Assembly (NCBI RefSeq): GCF_900187065.1
Contig: NZ_LT906483.1
Coordinates: 4,030,001 to 4,094,000 of the forward strand
Reading direction: 5' to 3'
Source: Mycolicibacterium thermoresistibile
GTDB lineage: Bacteria; Actinomycetota; Actinomycetes; Mycobacteriales; Mycobacteriaceae
DNA length: 64,000 nt
Shown here: in pieces, positions 24,265 to 32,753 of the stretch
Position numbering within the stretch: position 1 is the first letter of the stretch
How the letters are laid out: each line of letters opens with the position of its first letter
Made by a program: the position numbers and the translations under genes
Notes under the pieces: model-generated
Told to the model about the DNA's origin: nothing
Databases searched by the model: none
Seen by the model: only the letters and a program-made list of their open reading frames with translations

Positions 24265-25050
24265 ATGCAGGTAGCTATCGTCACCGGGGCCAGCAGCGGC
24301 ATCGGATTCGGCTGTGCCACAAAGCTCGCCGAGCAGGGCATGGCGGTGCTGGGCACCGGCCGAGACTCCGGACGGCTGGCCGGGCTGGAGAAGACGCTGC
24401 GAAAGGCCGGGGTGCCCGCCGACCGGATCGCCACGCTGGCGGTGGATCTCACCGCGGACGAGGCCCCGCAACGCATCGTCGACGCGGCGGTGTCCCGCTG
24501 GGGGCACATCGACTTCCTGATCAACAACGCCGGGGTGGGCAGCCCGAAACCGTTGGGCGAAACCGACGACGACACCCTGGACCACTTCCTCGGGCTGATG
24601 CTGCGGGCCCCGTTCCGGCTGGCCCGCGACGTGCTGCCGCACATGAGACCCGGGTCGGCGATCATCAACATCACCTCGACGTTCGCGGTGGTGGGCGGGC
24701 TGCGCGGCGGCGCCTACTCGGCGGCCAAGGGCGGCCTGACCGCGCTGACCACCCACATCGCCTGCCAGTACGGCGCCCAGGGCATCCGGTGCAATGCGGT
24801 GGCGCCCGGCGTCACCCTGACACCGATGGTGGCCACCCGGCTGGAGGACGAGCGGTTCCGCAAGATCAACACCGAGATGACACCGCATCAGCGGTTGGGC
24901 CGCGTCGAGGACATCGCCGCCACCGTCGCCTTCCTGTGCTCGCCGGGCGCCGAGTTCATCAACGGCCAGACCATCGTCGTCGACGGCGGGTGGAGTTCCA
25001 CCAAGTACCTGTCGGATCACGCGTTGACCTCCGAATGGGTGCCGCGGTGA
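24265..25050 (+). CDS. Short-chain dehydrogenase/reductase
   Basis: The 261-residue SDR shows TGASSGIGFG, NNAGVG, the catalytic serine in NITSTFAVVG, YSAAK and PGVTLTPM followed by the closing DGGWSSTKY. It is a classical NAD(P)-dependent alcohol or 3-hydroxyacyl-CoA dehydrogenase. The ATG begins 2 nt after the ligase stop. The stop overlaps the likely GTG start of the next ligase. It is the third SDR of the locus, so several alcohol/ketone interconversions are expected in the pathway. Confidence 0.9.
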   Translation: MQVAIVTGASSGIGFGCATKLAEQGMAVLGTGRDSGRLAGLEKTLRKAGVPADRIATLAVDLTADEAPQRIVDAAVSRWGHIDFLINNAGVGSPKPLGETDDDTLDHFLGLMLRAPFRLARDVLPHMRPGSAIINITSTFAVVGGLRGGAYSAAKGGLTALTTHIACQYGAQGIRCNAVAPGVTLTPMVATRLEDERFRKINTEMTPHQRLGRVEDIAATVAFLCSPGAEFINGQTIVVDGGWSSTKYLSDHALTSEWVPR

Positions 25051-26534
25051 ACCTGTTCGCGCTGCTCGACCAGACCGCGACCCGGTTCGGTGACCGCGGC
25101 GCGGTCTTCCATGGCGAACGGCAGGTGACCACCTGGAGCGGGCTGCGGGACCGCGCGCTGCGGCTGGCCGGCTCGATCCGGCGCGAGGTGGACGCCGGCG
25201 CGCGCATCGCGATCGCCAGCGAGAACCGGCCGGAGATCGTCGAATTGATGTTCGCGGTGTGGGCCGCCGAATGCGTCGTGGTGCCGATCAATTTCAAGCT
25301 GCACCCGCGGGAGATGGCGCAGATCCTCGACGACGCGGAGGCGTCGCGGGTGTTCACCTCGGCCTCGATCGGCGCCGCGCTGGCCCCGGCCACCGAGGTG
25401 CCGGTGGAGACCGTCGTCGGCGACGAGTACGCCCGCCGGCTCACCGCGGACCCGGCGCCGGTGCCGACCGGCACCGATCCCGCCGCGCTGGCGTGGCTGT
25501 TCTACACCAGCGGCACCACCGGGCGGTCCAAGGGCGCGATGCTGTCGCACCGCAACCTGATGGCGATGACGGTGGCGCATCTGGCCGACTTCGACGACCC
25601 GGATCAGAACTGCAGCCTGATCCACGGGGCGCCGATGTCGCACGGTTCGGGGCTGTACATCCCGCCCTATGTGGCGCGCGGTGCCCGGCAGGTGATCCCG
25701 GCGTCCGGGGTGTTCGATCCGGGCGAGTTCCTCGACCTGTGTGAGCACCATCCGGGCTGCAGCGCGTTCCTGGCGCCGACCATGGTGCAGCGGTTGATCG
25801 ACACCGGCCGCAGCGCGCCGGCCAACCTGCGCACCATCGTCTACGGCGGCGGGCCGATGTACGTCGAGAGCCTCAAGAAGGCGCTGGCGGCGTTCGGCCC
25901 GGTGTTCGTACAGCTCTACGGGCAGGGCGAGGCGCCGATGACGATCACCGGTCTGCGGCGCGCGGACCATTTCGACGAGACCGGCGCCGTGGCCGAAGAC
26001 GCGGTGCTCGGATCGGTCGGCCATCCCCGGTCCGGAGTGCAGGTCGCGGTGCTGCGACCCGACGGCAGGCCGGCCGCCGTCGGCGAGGTCGGGGAGATCG
26101 TGTGCCGCGGCGATGTGGTGATGTCGGGCTACTGGCGCAATCCCACCGCGACCGCGGACACGCTGCGCGACGGCTGGCTCTACACCGGCGACATGGGCTC
26201 GTTCGACGACCGCGGCCACCTCACCCTGCGGGACCGCTCCAAGGACGTGGTCATCAGCGGGGGCAGCAACATCTACCCCCGTGAGGTCGAGGAAGTGCTC
26301 ATCGAGCATCCCGGTGTCGCCGAGGCGTGTGTGGTGGGCGCGCCGGATCCGGAGTGGGGCGAGATCGTGGTGGCGTTCATCGTCGGGTCGGCCACCGCCG
26401 AGGAGCTCGACGCGCATCTGCTGGACCGTATCGCGAGGTTCAAGCGGCCGAAGCGCTACGAGTTCATCGACGAGCTGCCCAAGAGCAGCTACGGCAAGGT
26501 CCTCAAACGCGAACTGCGTGCCCGGCTGTCGTGA
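25047..26534 (+). CDS. Second acyl-CoA synthetase (AMP-forming)
   Basis: This 495-residue ANL enzyme carries YTSGTTGRSKGAML, YGQGEAPMTITG as motif A5, YTGDMG, RDRSKDVVISGGSNIYPREVE and the C-terminal LPKSSYGKVLKREL. It is shorter at the N-terminus than the first ligase. I chose the GTG at 25047, which overlaps the SDR stop as GTGA; an ATG at 25035 would add four residues and is possible. It ends the plus-strand operon. A 16-bp inverted repeat starts at its stop codon. It may activate a later, ring-opened acid intermediate (inference). Confidence 0.9.
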   Translation: MNLFALLDQTATRFGDRGAVFHGERQVTTWSGLRDRALRLAGSIRREVDAGARIAIASENRPEIVELMFAVWAAECVVVPINFKLHPREMAQILDDAEASRVFTSASIGAALAPATEVPVETVVGDEYARRLTADPAPVPTGTDPAALAWLFYTSGTTGRSKGAMLSHRNLMAMTVAHLADFDDPDQNCSLIHGAPMSHGSGLYIPPYVARGARQVIPASGVFDPGEFLDLCEHHPGCSAFLAPTMVQRLIDTGRSAPANLRTIVYGGGPMYVESLKKALAAFGPVFVQLYGQGEAPMTITGLRRADHFDETGAVAEDAVLGSVGHPRSGVQVAVLRPDGRPAAVGEVGEIVCRGDVVMSGYWRNPTATADTLRDGWLYTGDMGSFDDRGHLTLRDRSKDVVISGGSNIYPREVEEVLIEHPGVAEACVVGAPDPEWGEIVVAFIVGSATAEELDAHLLDRIARFKRPKRYEFIDELPKSSYGKVLKRELRARLS

Positions 26535-26583
26535 TTTCGGCGTGCTGACGTTCGCTGAGCGGTCGTGAGCACGCCGAAATCAC
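26531..26583. terminator. Perfect 16-bp inverted repeat between convergent operons
   Basis: GTGATTTCGGCGTGCT (26531-26546) is repeated in perfect inverse at 26568-26583 around a 21-nt loop. The arms contain the stop codons of both flanking genes. It can act as a bidirectional terminator hairpin. I recall similar arms ending in GCACGCCGAAATC in other mycobacterial intergenic regions, so it may be a dispersed palindromic element; this was not verified. Confidence 0.7.
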
Positions 26584-27650
26584 CACATGAGGCCGCGGAT
26601 CAGGCTGGTGGGCGGGATGTCGGCCGCCTCGACGAGCCCGGGCGGGGCGTCGCACACCCAGTCGATCGCGTTGATCACCCGCGCCGCGGTGGCGATGCAG
26701 CCGGCCTCGGTGACATCGAAGAACGGCTGCGACACATGGGTGTTCAGCTCGATCCGCGGTTCGCCCTCCACCACCACCCGGTGCACGCCGGGCTGGTTGT
26801 CCGGCGGGAACTCCCAGTCCGGGGCGGCCGCCGGGGTGAGCCGGGTGACGTGTTCGACGGTGATCACCGGTTCGTCGTCGCGCATCCCCTCGACCGCGAA
26901 CCGCACCGCCGCCATCCCGCCCGGCTCCACCGTCGTCAGCCGGCATTCGATCCGCTCGGTGGTGAACCACCGCTCGGTGCGCTGGCGCACGTCGTCGAGC
27001 TCGACGCCAAGCTGGTCGGCGAGGTTGCGCACCAGCCCGCCGAACATCGCGGTGATCACACCCGGCATCAGCAGCATCGGCTCGTCGTCCGGTGCCGAGC
27101 CGAATCCCATTGTGGTGCCGGTGAACTCCCAGTCGTCGTAGTTGGCGTAGTCGAAGATCTCCTGCACCGTGACCGAGCGGGCGCGGGTGACCAGGCTCAG
27201 CGCGCTGTGCACCGCGGTGTCGGCCGAGTAGCCCGGGTCGATGCCGCTGACGAACAGCGAGGAGTTGCCCGCCTTGCAGGCCTGCTCCAGCGGGGCACGC
27301 AGCCACTCGTCGGCCTGCCGCGGGGTGGCCAGCCACACCAGCGACGTGCCGACGACGTTGACCCCGGCGGACAGAATCTTCGTCATCTGCTCGATCGCCT
27401 CGGCGGGCCGGGTCTCCCCCAGCGCGGTGTAGACCACACAGTCGGGTTGCAGCGCGAGCAGGGCGTCGAGGTCGCCGGTGGCGATCACGCCGGTCGGCTC
27501 GGACAGCCCGCACAGTTCGGCGGCGTCCCGGCCGATCTTCTCCGGGCCGGCCGCATGCACGCCGACGAGCTCGAGATCGGGCCGTCCGATGAGCGTCCGC
27601 AGCGAATGCCGGCCGACGTTGCCGGTGGAGAACTGCACGACCCTGCGCAT
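26580..27650 (-). CDS. NAD(P)H-binding oxidoreductase of the dihydrodipicolinate-reductase-like family
   Basis: The 356-residue protein starts with a Rossmann fold typical of mycobacterial DapB-like proteins (VVQFSTGNVGRHSLRTL, then LVGVHA) and continues with GTSLVWLATP and GIDPGYSADTAVH. It is longer than true DapB and lacks its lysine-pathway context, so it is probably an amine or imine dehydrogenase-like enzyme of unknown substrate. The ATG at 27650 (MRRVVQF) is preferred over an upstream GTG at 27668 because the fold starts at once. It is monocistronic. The 238 bp upstream show nothing I can assign. Confidence 0.8.
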   Translation of the reverse strand: MRRVVQFSTGNVGRHSLRTLIGRPDLELVGVHAAGPEKIGRDAAELCGLSEPTGVIATGDLDALLALQPDCVVYTALGETRPAEAIEQMTKILSAGVNVVGTSLVWLATPRQADEWLRAPLEQACKAGNSSLFVSGIDPGYSADTAVHSALSLVTRARSVTVQEIFDYANYDDWEFTGTTMGFGSAPDDEPMLLMPGVITAMFGGLVRNLADQLGVELDDVRQRTERWFTTERIECRLTTVEPGGMAAVRFAVEGMRDDEPVITVEHVTRLTPAAAPDWEFPPDNQPGVHRVVVEGEPRIELNTHVSQPFFDVTEAGCIATAARVINAIDWVCDAPPGLVEAADIPPTSLIRGLMW

Positions 27651-27888
27651 AGCTCGGCAGTCAACCACAGCGGCCGTCGGCGCGACCGGGTTTTCCGCTC
27701 GAGATCAACGCTGCGGAATCCGCCGAACGTGCCCGGGCGGCGGCCACGGTGCCCCGGTGGTGCCGATCGTGACCAGGCTGTGCGATTTTCCGGGAAACGC
27801 CTCGGCACGGGCACAACCGACGCCGTGGCCGCACGTGCGGCGCGGTGACGGCACACTCGCCGCCACGGCGCAGCGGTGCCCGGACGGA

Positions 27889-28329
27889 CTAGGTGGCCGG
27901 GGCGAAGACGTTCTTGAACCGCTCCAGCGACTCGTTGATGTCGCCCCTGAGCGCGCCTGCCACCAGCATGCCGATCGGCCCGAACAGCGCGGGCCCGCCC
28001 AGGTGCACGTCGAACGCCACGGTCGACCCGGTCTCGGAAGGCCGGACCTTCCCCATCAGCTTGACCTTGACGCCGCCCTTGCCGTCCCCGTTGAGCGTCA
28101 TCGACTGCGGCGGCTTGTAGTGCACCACCGTCCACCGGATGCGGTTGAGCATGCCCATCACCTCGACGATCGACTCGACGACGGTGCCCTTCTCGATCGT
28201 CTCGGGCGGCTTGGTGCGCCACATCCGGTGGATGCTCAGCCACTCCTTGTACCGGGTCAGATCGGCGGCGCACGCCCACGCCTCCTCGGGCGGCAGCGGG
28301 ACGTCTACCGAAGCGGAGAGTTTGGCCAT
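27889..28329 (-). CDS. SRPBCC-fold protein, Rv0910-type toxin
   Basis: This 146-residue START/SRPBCC-like protein closely follows M. tuberculosis Rv0910 as I remember it: MAKLS..DVPLPPEEAW, DLTRY.EWL.IH, YKPP..MTLNGDG.GGVKVKL and FDVHLGGPALFGPIGM. Rv0910 was reported as the toxin of the Rv0909-Rv0910 pair. The fold forms a hydrophobic ligand cavity, and the family also contains polyketide cyclase and lipid-transfer proteins, so the toxin role is by homology only. It lies 26 nt downstream of the antitoxin gene. Confidence 0.88.
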   Translation of the reverse strand: MAKLSASVDVPLPPEEAWACAADLTRYKEWLSIHRMWRTKPPETIEKGTVVESIVEVMGMLNRIRWTVVHYKPPQSMTLNGDGKGGVKVKLMGKVRPSETGSTVAFDVHLGGPALFGPIGMLVAGALRGDINESLERFKNVFAPAT

Positions 28330-28355
28330 CTCGGGTCTGCTACCTCAGTGCTGGA

Positions 28356-28598
28356 TCAGGGTTGCTGTGGGGTGGGATTGCCCTGGTCGCCCTGGTCGGG
28401 ATGCGGCGGCGTGGGGTTGCCCTGCTGCGCCTGCCCGCCGGTCACGTACTTACGGGCGGCGTCCTGCACCTTGTCGACGTGCTCGGCGTACCTGCCCTGG
28501 GTGCGCTGGTCGACGAAGTCGCCGGCCTTCTCGATGGCGGCGTCGGCCTTGTCCGGGTTCTTCCCCAGCCAGTCCTTCACCTTGTCCAGGAAGCCCAT
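28356..28598 (-). CDS. Rv0909-type antitoxin
   Basis: The 80-residue protein has a charged helical N-terminal region (MGFLDKVKDWLGKNPDKAD, IEKAGDFVDQRTQGRYAEHVDKVQD), matching the family of small antitoxin-annotated proteins paired with the Rv0910 SRPBCC protein. The last 25 residues are a Gln/Pro/Gly-rich tail in which GNPTP occurs twice. AAGGGAGAA sits 5 nt before the ATG. As in other type II modules, the antitoxin gene comes first. It is downstream of ctpE with a 97-bp gap. Confidence 0.85.
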   Translation of the reverse strand: MGFLDKVKDWLGKNPDKADAAIEKAGDFVDQRTQGRYAEHVDKVQDAARKYVTGGQAQQGNPTPPHPDQGDQGNPTPQQP

Positions 28599-28695
28599 GA
28601 GCTTCTCCCTTCTCTCGACCGCCGGTCATTGTCGCGGGCGGCGCACCCCCGATACAAACGGGCCTGTTCAGCCGGGGACCGCCGGGCGACCGCCG

Positions 28696-31083
28696 CTACT
28701 TCCACAACCGCCGGGTCTCTCCCAGCATTCTGCCCTGTACCCACCAGGCGGCCTCGATCACCGCGGCGGCGATCACCCCGATGCCGAACGCGGTGGCGGT
28801 GACGGCGACATTCGACGGGTCCAGCATGAACACGTCGCGGGCCAGCGGGATCGCGAAGATGACCACGTAGGCCAGCATGGACACCAGCACCAGGGCCACC
28901 CGCCACCACTGATAGGGCCGGGCCACCACCGCCAGCACCCACAGCGCGGCGACCAGCAGCGTGATCAGCGCCGCGGTCGACGCCTGGGTCTGCTGCACCG
29001 CGGTGGCCTCACGGCCCTGGTAGGCGATCAGGTACGAGGTGAACGTCGCGATGCCGATGGTGATGCCCGACGGCAGCGCCGACGTCATCACCCGGCGCAC
29101 GAAGTGGGGTTTGGCGCGTTCGGTGTTCGGCGCCAGCGACAGGATGAAGGCCGGGATGCCGATGGTGAACCAGGCTGCGATGGTCACGTGGATCGGCTGG
29201 AACGGAAACAGCAGCGGATCGGCCTCGAAGAACACCGAGGCCAGCCCGCCCAACCCGACGAGAACCGCCAGCAGCACCGAGTACACGGTCTTGGTCAGGA
29301 ACAGGTTGGAGACCCGCTCGATGTTGCCGATCACCCGCCGGCCCTCAGCCACCACATGTGGCAACGTCGCGAACTTGTTGTCCAGCAACACGATCTGGGC
29401 GACCGCGCGGGTGGCCGGGCTGCCGGACCCCATCGCCACCCCGATGTCGGCGTCCTTGAGGGCCAGCACATCGTTGACGCCGTCGCCGGTCATCGCCACG
29501 GTGTGGCCGCGGGACTGCAACGCGTGCACCATGGAGCGCTTCTGGTCGGGACGTACCCGGCCGAACGTGGTGTACCGCTGCAGCGTGTCGGCGAGCTCGT
29601 CGGGATCCTCCGGCAGCCGCCGGGCGTCGATCGCCTCACCCTCCAGCCCGAGCGACTCCGACACCGCGCCGACCGAGGCCGCGTTGTCACCGGAGATGAC
29701 CTTGATGGACACCTGCTGGGAGGCGAAGTACTCCAGGGTGTCCCGGGCGTCGGACCGGATGCGCTGTTCGAGCACCACCAGCGCGACCGGGGTGACGGCG
29801 CCGGGCGCCTGCGGATGGTCGACGGGCAGATCGCTCGACCCGAGCAGCAGCACCCGCAGCCCGCGCGAACCGATCTCCTCGGCCTGCCGCGCCGCCGGGG
29901 ACGCCGGGTCCAGCAGCACGTCGGGCGCCCCGATCACCCAGTTGCCGTGCTCGCCGTAGGACACCCCGCTCCACTTGAGTGCCGACTTGAACGGGGCGAT
30001 CGCGGTGGCGGCCCAGCCAGGCGGATCCGGATAGGCCTCGGCGATCGCCTGCATGCTGGCGTTGGGCCGGGGATCGTCAGCGGCCAACGACGCCAGCACC
30101 GCCTCGACGCGGCTCCGGTCACCGGATTCGGTGAGGTGGCGCAGTTCGGCGACCCGCATCCCGTTCTCGGTGAGCGTGCCGGTCTTGTCGGCGCACACCA
30201 CGTCGACGCGGGCCAGGCCCTCGATCGCGGGGAGTTCGTTGACCAGACACTGGCGCCGCCCCAGCCGGATCACCCCGACCGCGAACGCGATCGACGTCAT
30301 CAGCACCAGCCCCTCGGGCACCATCGGCACCAGCGCACCCACCATGGCCAGCACGGCGCGCCGCCAGTCGGCGTCGGTGGTGAACAGCTGGGTGTAGATG
30401 GTCAGCAGCCCGGCCGGGATCAACAGGTAGGTGATGAACCGCAGGATGGTGTTGATGCCGTTGCGCAGGTCCGATTTGACCAGGGTGAACTTGCTGGCCT
30501 CCTCGGCCAGCTTGGCGGCGTAGGCTTCCCGGCCCACCTTGGTGGCGCGGTAGGCGCCGCTGCCGGCGACCACGAAACTGCCCGACATCACCTGATCACC
30601 CGGCTCCTTGGGGATCGGGTCGGCCTCGCCGGTGAGCAGCGACTCGTCGATCTCGAGGTTGGCCGCCTCGACCACCTCACCGTCGACGACGATCTGATCG
30701 CCGGGGCCCAGTTCGATGATGTCGTCGAGCACCACCTCGCTCGGCGCGAGCGCCCGGGTTCCGGACCGCCGGCGCACCATCGGCTTGGCCTGGCCGATGA
30801 TGGCGAGGTTGTCCAGGGTGCGTTTGGCGCGCAGTTCCTGGATCATGCCGACCGCGCTGTTGGCGATGATCAGCAGTCCGAACGCGCCGTTGATGATCGA
30901 GCCGGTGGACAGCACGATCAGGAACAGCACCCCGAGGATCCCGTTGATGCGGGTGAAGACGTTGGCGCGGATGATCTCCCCGGTGGTGCGGGCCGCGCGG
31001 GTGGGGACGTCGTTGGTCTGGCCGGCGGCGACCCGCTGGGCCACCTCGGCGTCGGACAGGCCGGGGGCGAGCGTCGTGGTCAC
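28696..31083 (-). CDS. ctpE: P-type ATPase CtpE (calcium transporter)
   Basis: This 795-residue P-type ATPase has TGEAD at 151-155 in the actuator domain, PEGL at 256-259 in the transport helix, the phosphorylation motif DKTGTLTENG from residue 299 and TGDGVND in the hinge of the P domain. Six hydrophobic C-terminal segments complete the membrane domain. Mycobacterial CtpE is known as a Ca2+ importer at the plasma membrane. The GTG start overlaps the beta-lactamase-fold gene stop as GTGA. Gene order (Rv0906-Rv0910 homologues) supports orthology. Confidence 0.93.
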   Translation of the reverse strand: MTTTLAPGLSDAEVAQRVAAGQTNDVPTRAARTTGEIIRANVFTRINGILGVLFLIVLSTGSIINGAFGLLIIANSAVGMIQELRAKRTLDNLAIIGQAKPMVRRRSGTRALAPSEVVLDDIIELGPGDQIVVDGEVVEAANLEIDESLLTGEADPIPKEPGDQVMSGSFVVAGSGAYRATKVGREAYAAKLAEEASKFTLVKSDLRNGINTILRFITYLLIPAGLLTIYTQLFTTDADWRRAVLAMVGALVPMVPEGLVLMTSIAFAVGVIRLGRRQCLVNELPAIEGLARVDVVCADKTGTLTENGMRVAELRHLTESGDRSRVEAVLASLAADDPRPNASMQAIAEAYPDPPGWAATAIAPFKSALKWSGVSYGEHGNWVIGAPDVLLDPASPAARQAEEIGSRGLRVLLLGSSDLPVDHPQAPGAVTPVALVVLEQRIRSDARDTLEYFASQQVSIKVISGDNAASVGAVSESLGLEGEAIDARRLPEDPDELADTLQRYTTFGRVRPDQKRSMVHALQSRGHTVAMTGDGVNDVLALKDADIGVAMGSGSPATRAVAQIVLLDNKFATLPHVVAEGRRVIGNIERVSNLFLTKTVYSVLLAVLVGLGGLASVFFEADPLLFPFQPIHVTIAAWFTIGIPAFILSLAPNTERAKPHFVRRVMTSALPSGITIGIATFTSYLIAYQGREATAVQQTQASTAALITLLVAALWVLAVVARPYQWWRVALVLVSMLAYVVIFAIPLARDVFMLDPSNVAVTATAFGIGVIAAAVIEAAWWVQGRMLGETRRLWK

Positions 31084-32666
31084 TTGACGAAGACCCCGTC
31101 GTGGACGTCGTCGTAGTACTCCAGGGTCAGGCGGTCCCCGTCGAACGTCGCCTTGGAAATCGTTCCCGGTGGGGCGTTCTCGGTGACCAGAGTGAATGTG
31201 AACACGTTGCCGTCCCAGTGTGTGAGGGGGAATTCGTCCGGCGCCCCCGGCTGCGGTCGCGCGTCCGGCGGCCCCATGTCGAGCACCAGCTTGCCATCCC
31301 GCTCGGTGACCCGTGCCGGGCCCCAGTAGTCGTTGTGGTAGGTGCCGACGTAGGTGGACAGCGGGGCCGGCGGCGCCGGATCGGCCGGCCGCGGCCGACC
31401 CACCAGCGAGCCCTGCGGCTGTTCCAGCGGGGCCATCAGCTCGCGGTACAGCCGGTACCAGTCCTCGCGGATCTCACCGAACTGCACCAGGTCGGCGAAC
31501 TGGGCGGTGAGCGCCTCGGCCACCCCGGACGGGGTGGCGTTGGTCAGCGCGACGATCCCCGCGTCGGCCGACGGCAGGATGACGAAGTTGGTGCCGGTGC
31601 CGAGTTCGAACGCCCCGGAGTGGCTGAGCTCGGTGCGGGCCGCCGAGGTGATGCCGACGTTGAAGCCGTAGCCGTAGAAGCCGGACCGCATCGCCGGTTC
31701 GGTGGCCGGGCTGGACACGATCTGCGGGGTGAGCGCGGGCAGCAGCGCGTCGGGGTCGACGATCCGGCGGCCCTCGAAGCTGCCGTCGCCCAGCACCATC
31801 GCCAGCCAGCGGGCCACGTCGTTCACCGAGGAGCTGACCCCGCCGGCCGGGGATTCGGCGTCCGGGTCGCGGAGGTAGAACGGTTGATAGCCGCCGTCGA
31901 CGTGGATGTGGCCGACGGCCCGGTCGGCCCGCGCCTGGTAGTCGGCGAACCGGGAACTCGTCGACGCCATCCCCAGGGGTTCGTACAGCACCCGTCCGGA
32001 CAGCTCCTCCCACGGCATGCCGGCGTCGGCGGCCACCGCCTCGGCAGCCGCGGTGATGCCGAAGTTGGTGTAGGCGTAGGAGATCCGGAACGGCGCCAAC
32101 GGCAGCTGGGCCAGTTTCTCCAGCACCTGGCGGCGGTCGTAGCCGAGGTCCTCGAGCAGGTCGCCGGCGTGGTCGGGCAGCCCGGACCGGTGGGCGTACA
32201 TGTCGCCGATGGTGACCCGCTCGGTGACCACCGGATCGGACAATCTGAACCAGGGCAGCCGGCTGATCACCGGCGTGTCCCAGCTGATCGCGCCGGTGCC
32301 GACCTGATGCGCGACGACGGTGGCGCCGATCGGTTTGGACAACGAGGCCAGCTGGAACACCGTGTCGGCGCCCACCGGATCCCCGGTCCGGATGTCCTTG
32401 ACGCCGAAGCCCTTGGCGTACACCGTCTTCCCGCCGTGTACCACCGCCACCGCCAGGCCCGGGATGCCGGACTGTTCCAGCAGGTCGGCGGCCAGCCCGT
32501 CCAGCCGGGCGACCGCGTTCGCGACGGCGTCCGCGGGCAGGTCCACCGCCGCGACCAGCGGCGGCGGCAGATCGGAGGACGGGTGAGCCGTGGATGCGTC
32601 ATCCCCGCTGCGGCAGCCGGCCAGCAACACCAGCGCCGTGAGGACGGCGGCGAAGCGCTTCAGCAC
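31080..32666 (-). CDS. Lipoprotein with serine beta-lactamase/esterase fold (Rv0907-like)
   Basis: The 528-residue product begins with a lipoprotein signal (VLTALVLLAGC, lipidated cysteine at about residue 18). The class-C-like catalytic domain has S-x-x-K at 108-111 (SLSK), a YTN motif and HSGAFELG in place of KTG. A C-terminal lipocalin-like beta domain starts around residue 430. Family members are esterases, peptidases or penicillin-binding-like enzymes anchored outside the membrane. The GTG at 32666 lies 6 nt after TACGGT, a leaderless arrangement; a start at 32708 would spoil the signal peptide. Confidence 0.87.
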   Translation of the reverse strand: MLKRFAAVLTALVLLAGCRSGDDASTAHPSSDLPPPLVAAVDLPADAVANAVARLDGLAADLLEQSGIPGLAVAVVHGGKTVYAKGFGVKDIRTGDPVGADTVFQLASLSKPIGATVVAHQVGTGAISWDTPVISRLPWFRLSDPVVTERVTIGDMYAHRSGLPDHAGDLLEDLGYDRRQVLEKLAQLPLAPFRISYAYTNFGITAAAEAVAADAGMPWEELSGRVLYEPLGMASTSSRFADYQARADRAVGHIHVDGGYQPFYLRDPDAESPAGGVSSSVNDVARWLAMVLGDGSFEGRRIVDPDALLPALTPQIVSSPATEPAMRSGFYGYGFNVGITSAARTELSHSGAFELGTGTNFVILPSADAGIVALTNATPSGVAEALTAQFADLVQFGEIREDWYRLYRELMAPLEQPQGSLVGRPRPADPAPPAPLSTYVGTYHNDYWGPARVTERDGKLVLDMGPPDARPQPGAPDEFPLTHWDGNVFTFTLVTENAPPGTISKATFDGDRLTLEYYDDVHDGVFVK

Positions 32667-32753
32667 AGGTGCACCGTAGCGTGTCGAACCGGAGGTTGCC
32701 GCGCGCAAAACGCGGCGATGTGCGCAAACACGATACGCGCCGACGCCCCGGAG

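Noticed and set aside
4549..26534. Genomic island or prophage integration
   Set aside because: No integrase, transposase, tRNA or flanking direct repeats are visible at either end, and base composition looks like the surroundings by eye.
27651..27888. Hidden gene in the 238-bp gap before the DapB-like gene
   Set aside because: No open frame with a Shine-Dalgarno, hydrophobic pattern or recognisable motif; no structured RNA seen.
27478..31116. Plus-strand open frame of over 1,200 codons
   Set aside because: It lies antisense to ctpE and neighbours; the translation is His/Arg/Gln-rich without domain structure, a by-product of high third-position GC. The same applies to long frames opposite the beta-lactamase-fold, ABC and fprB genes.
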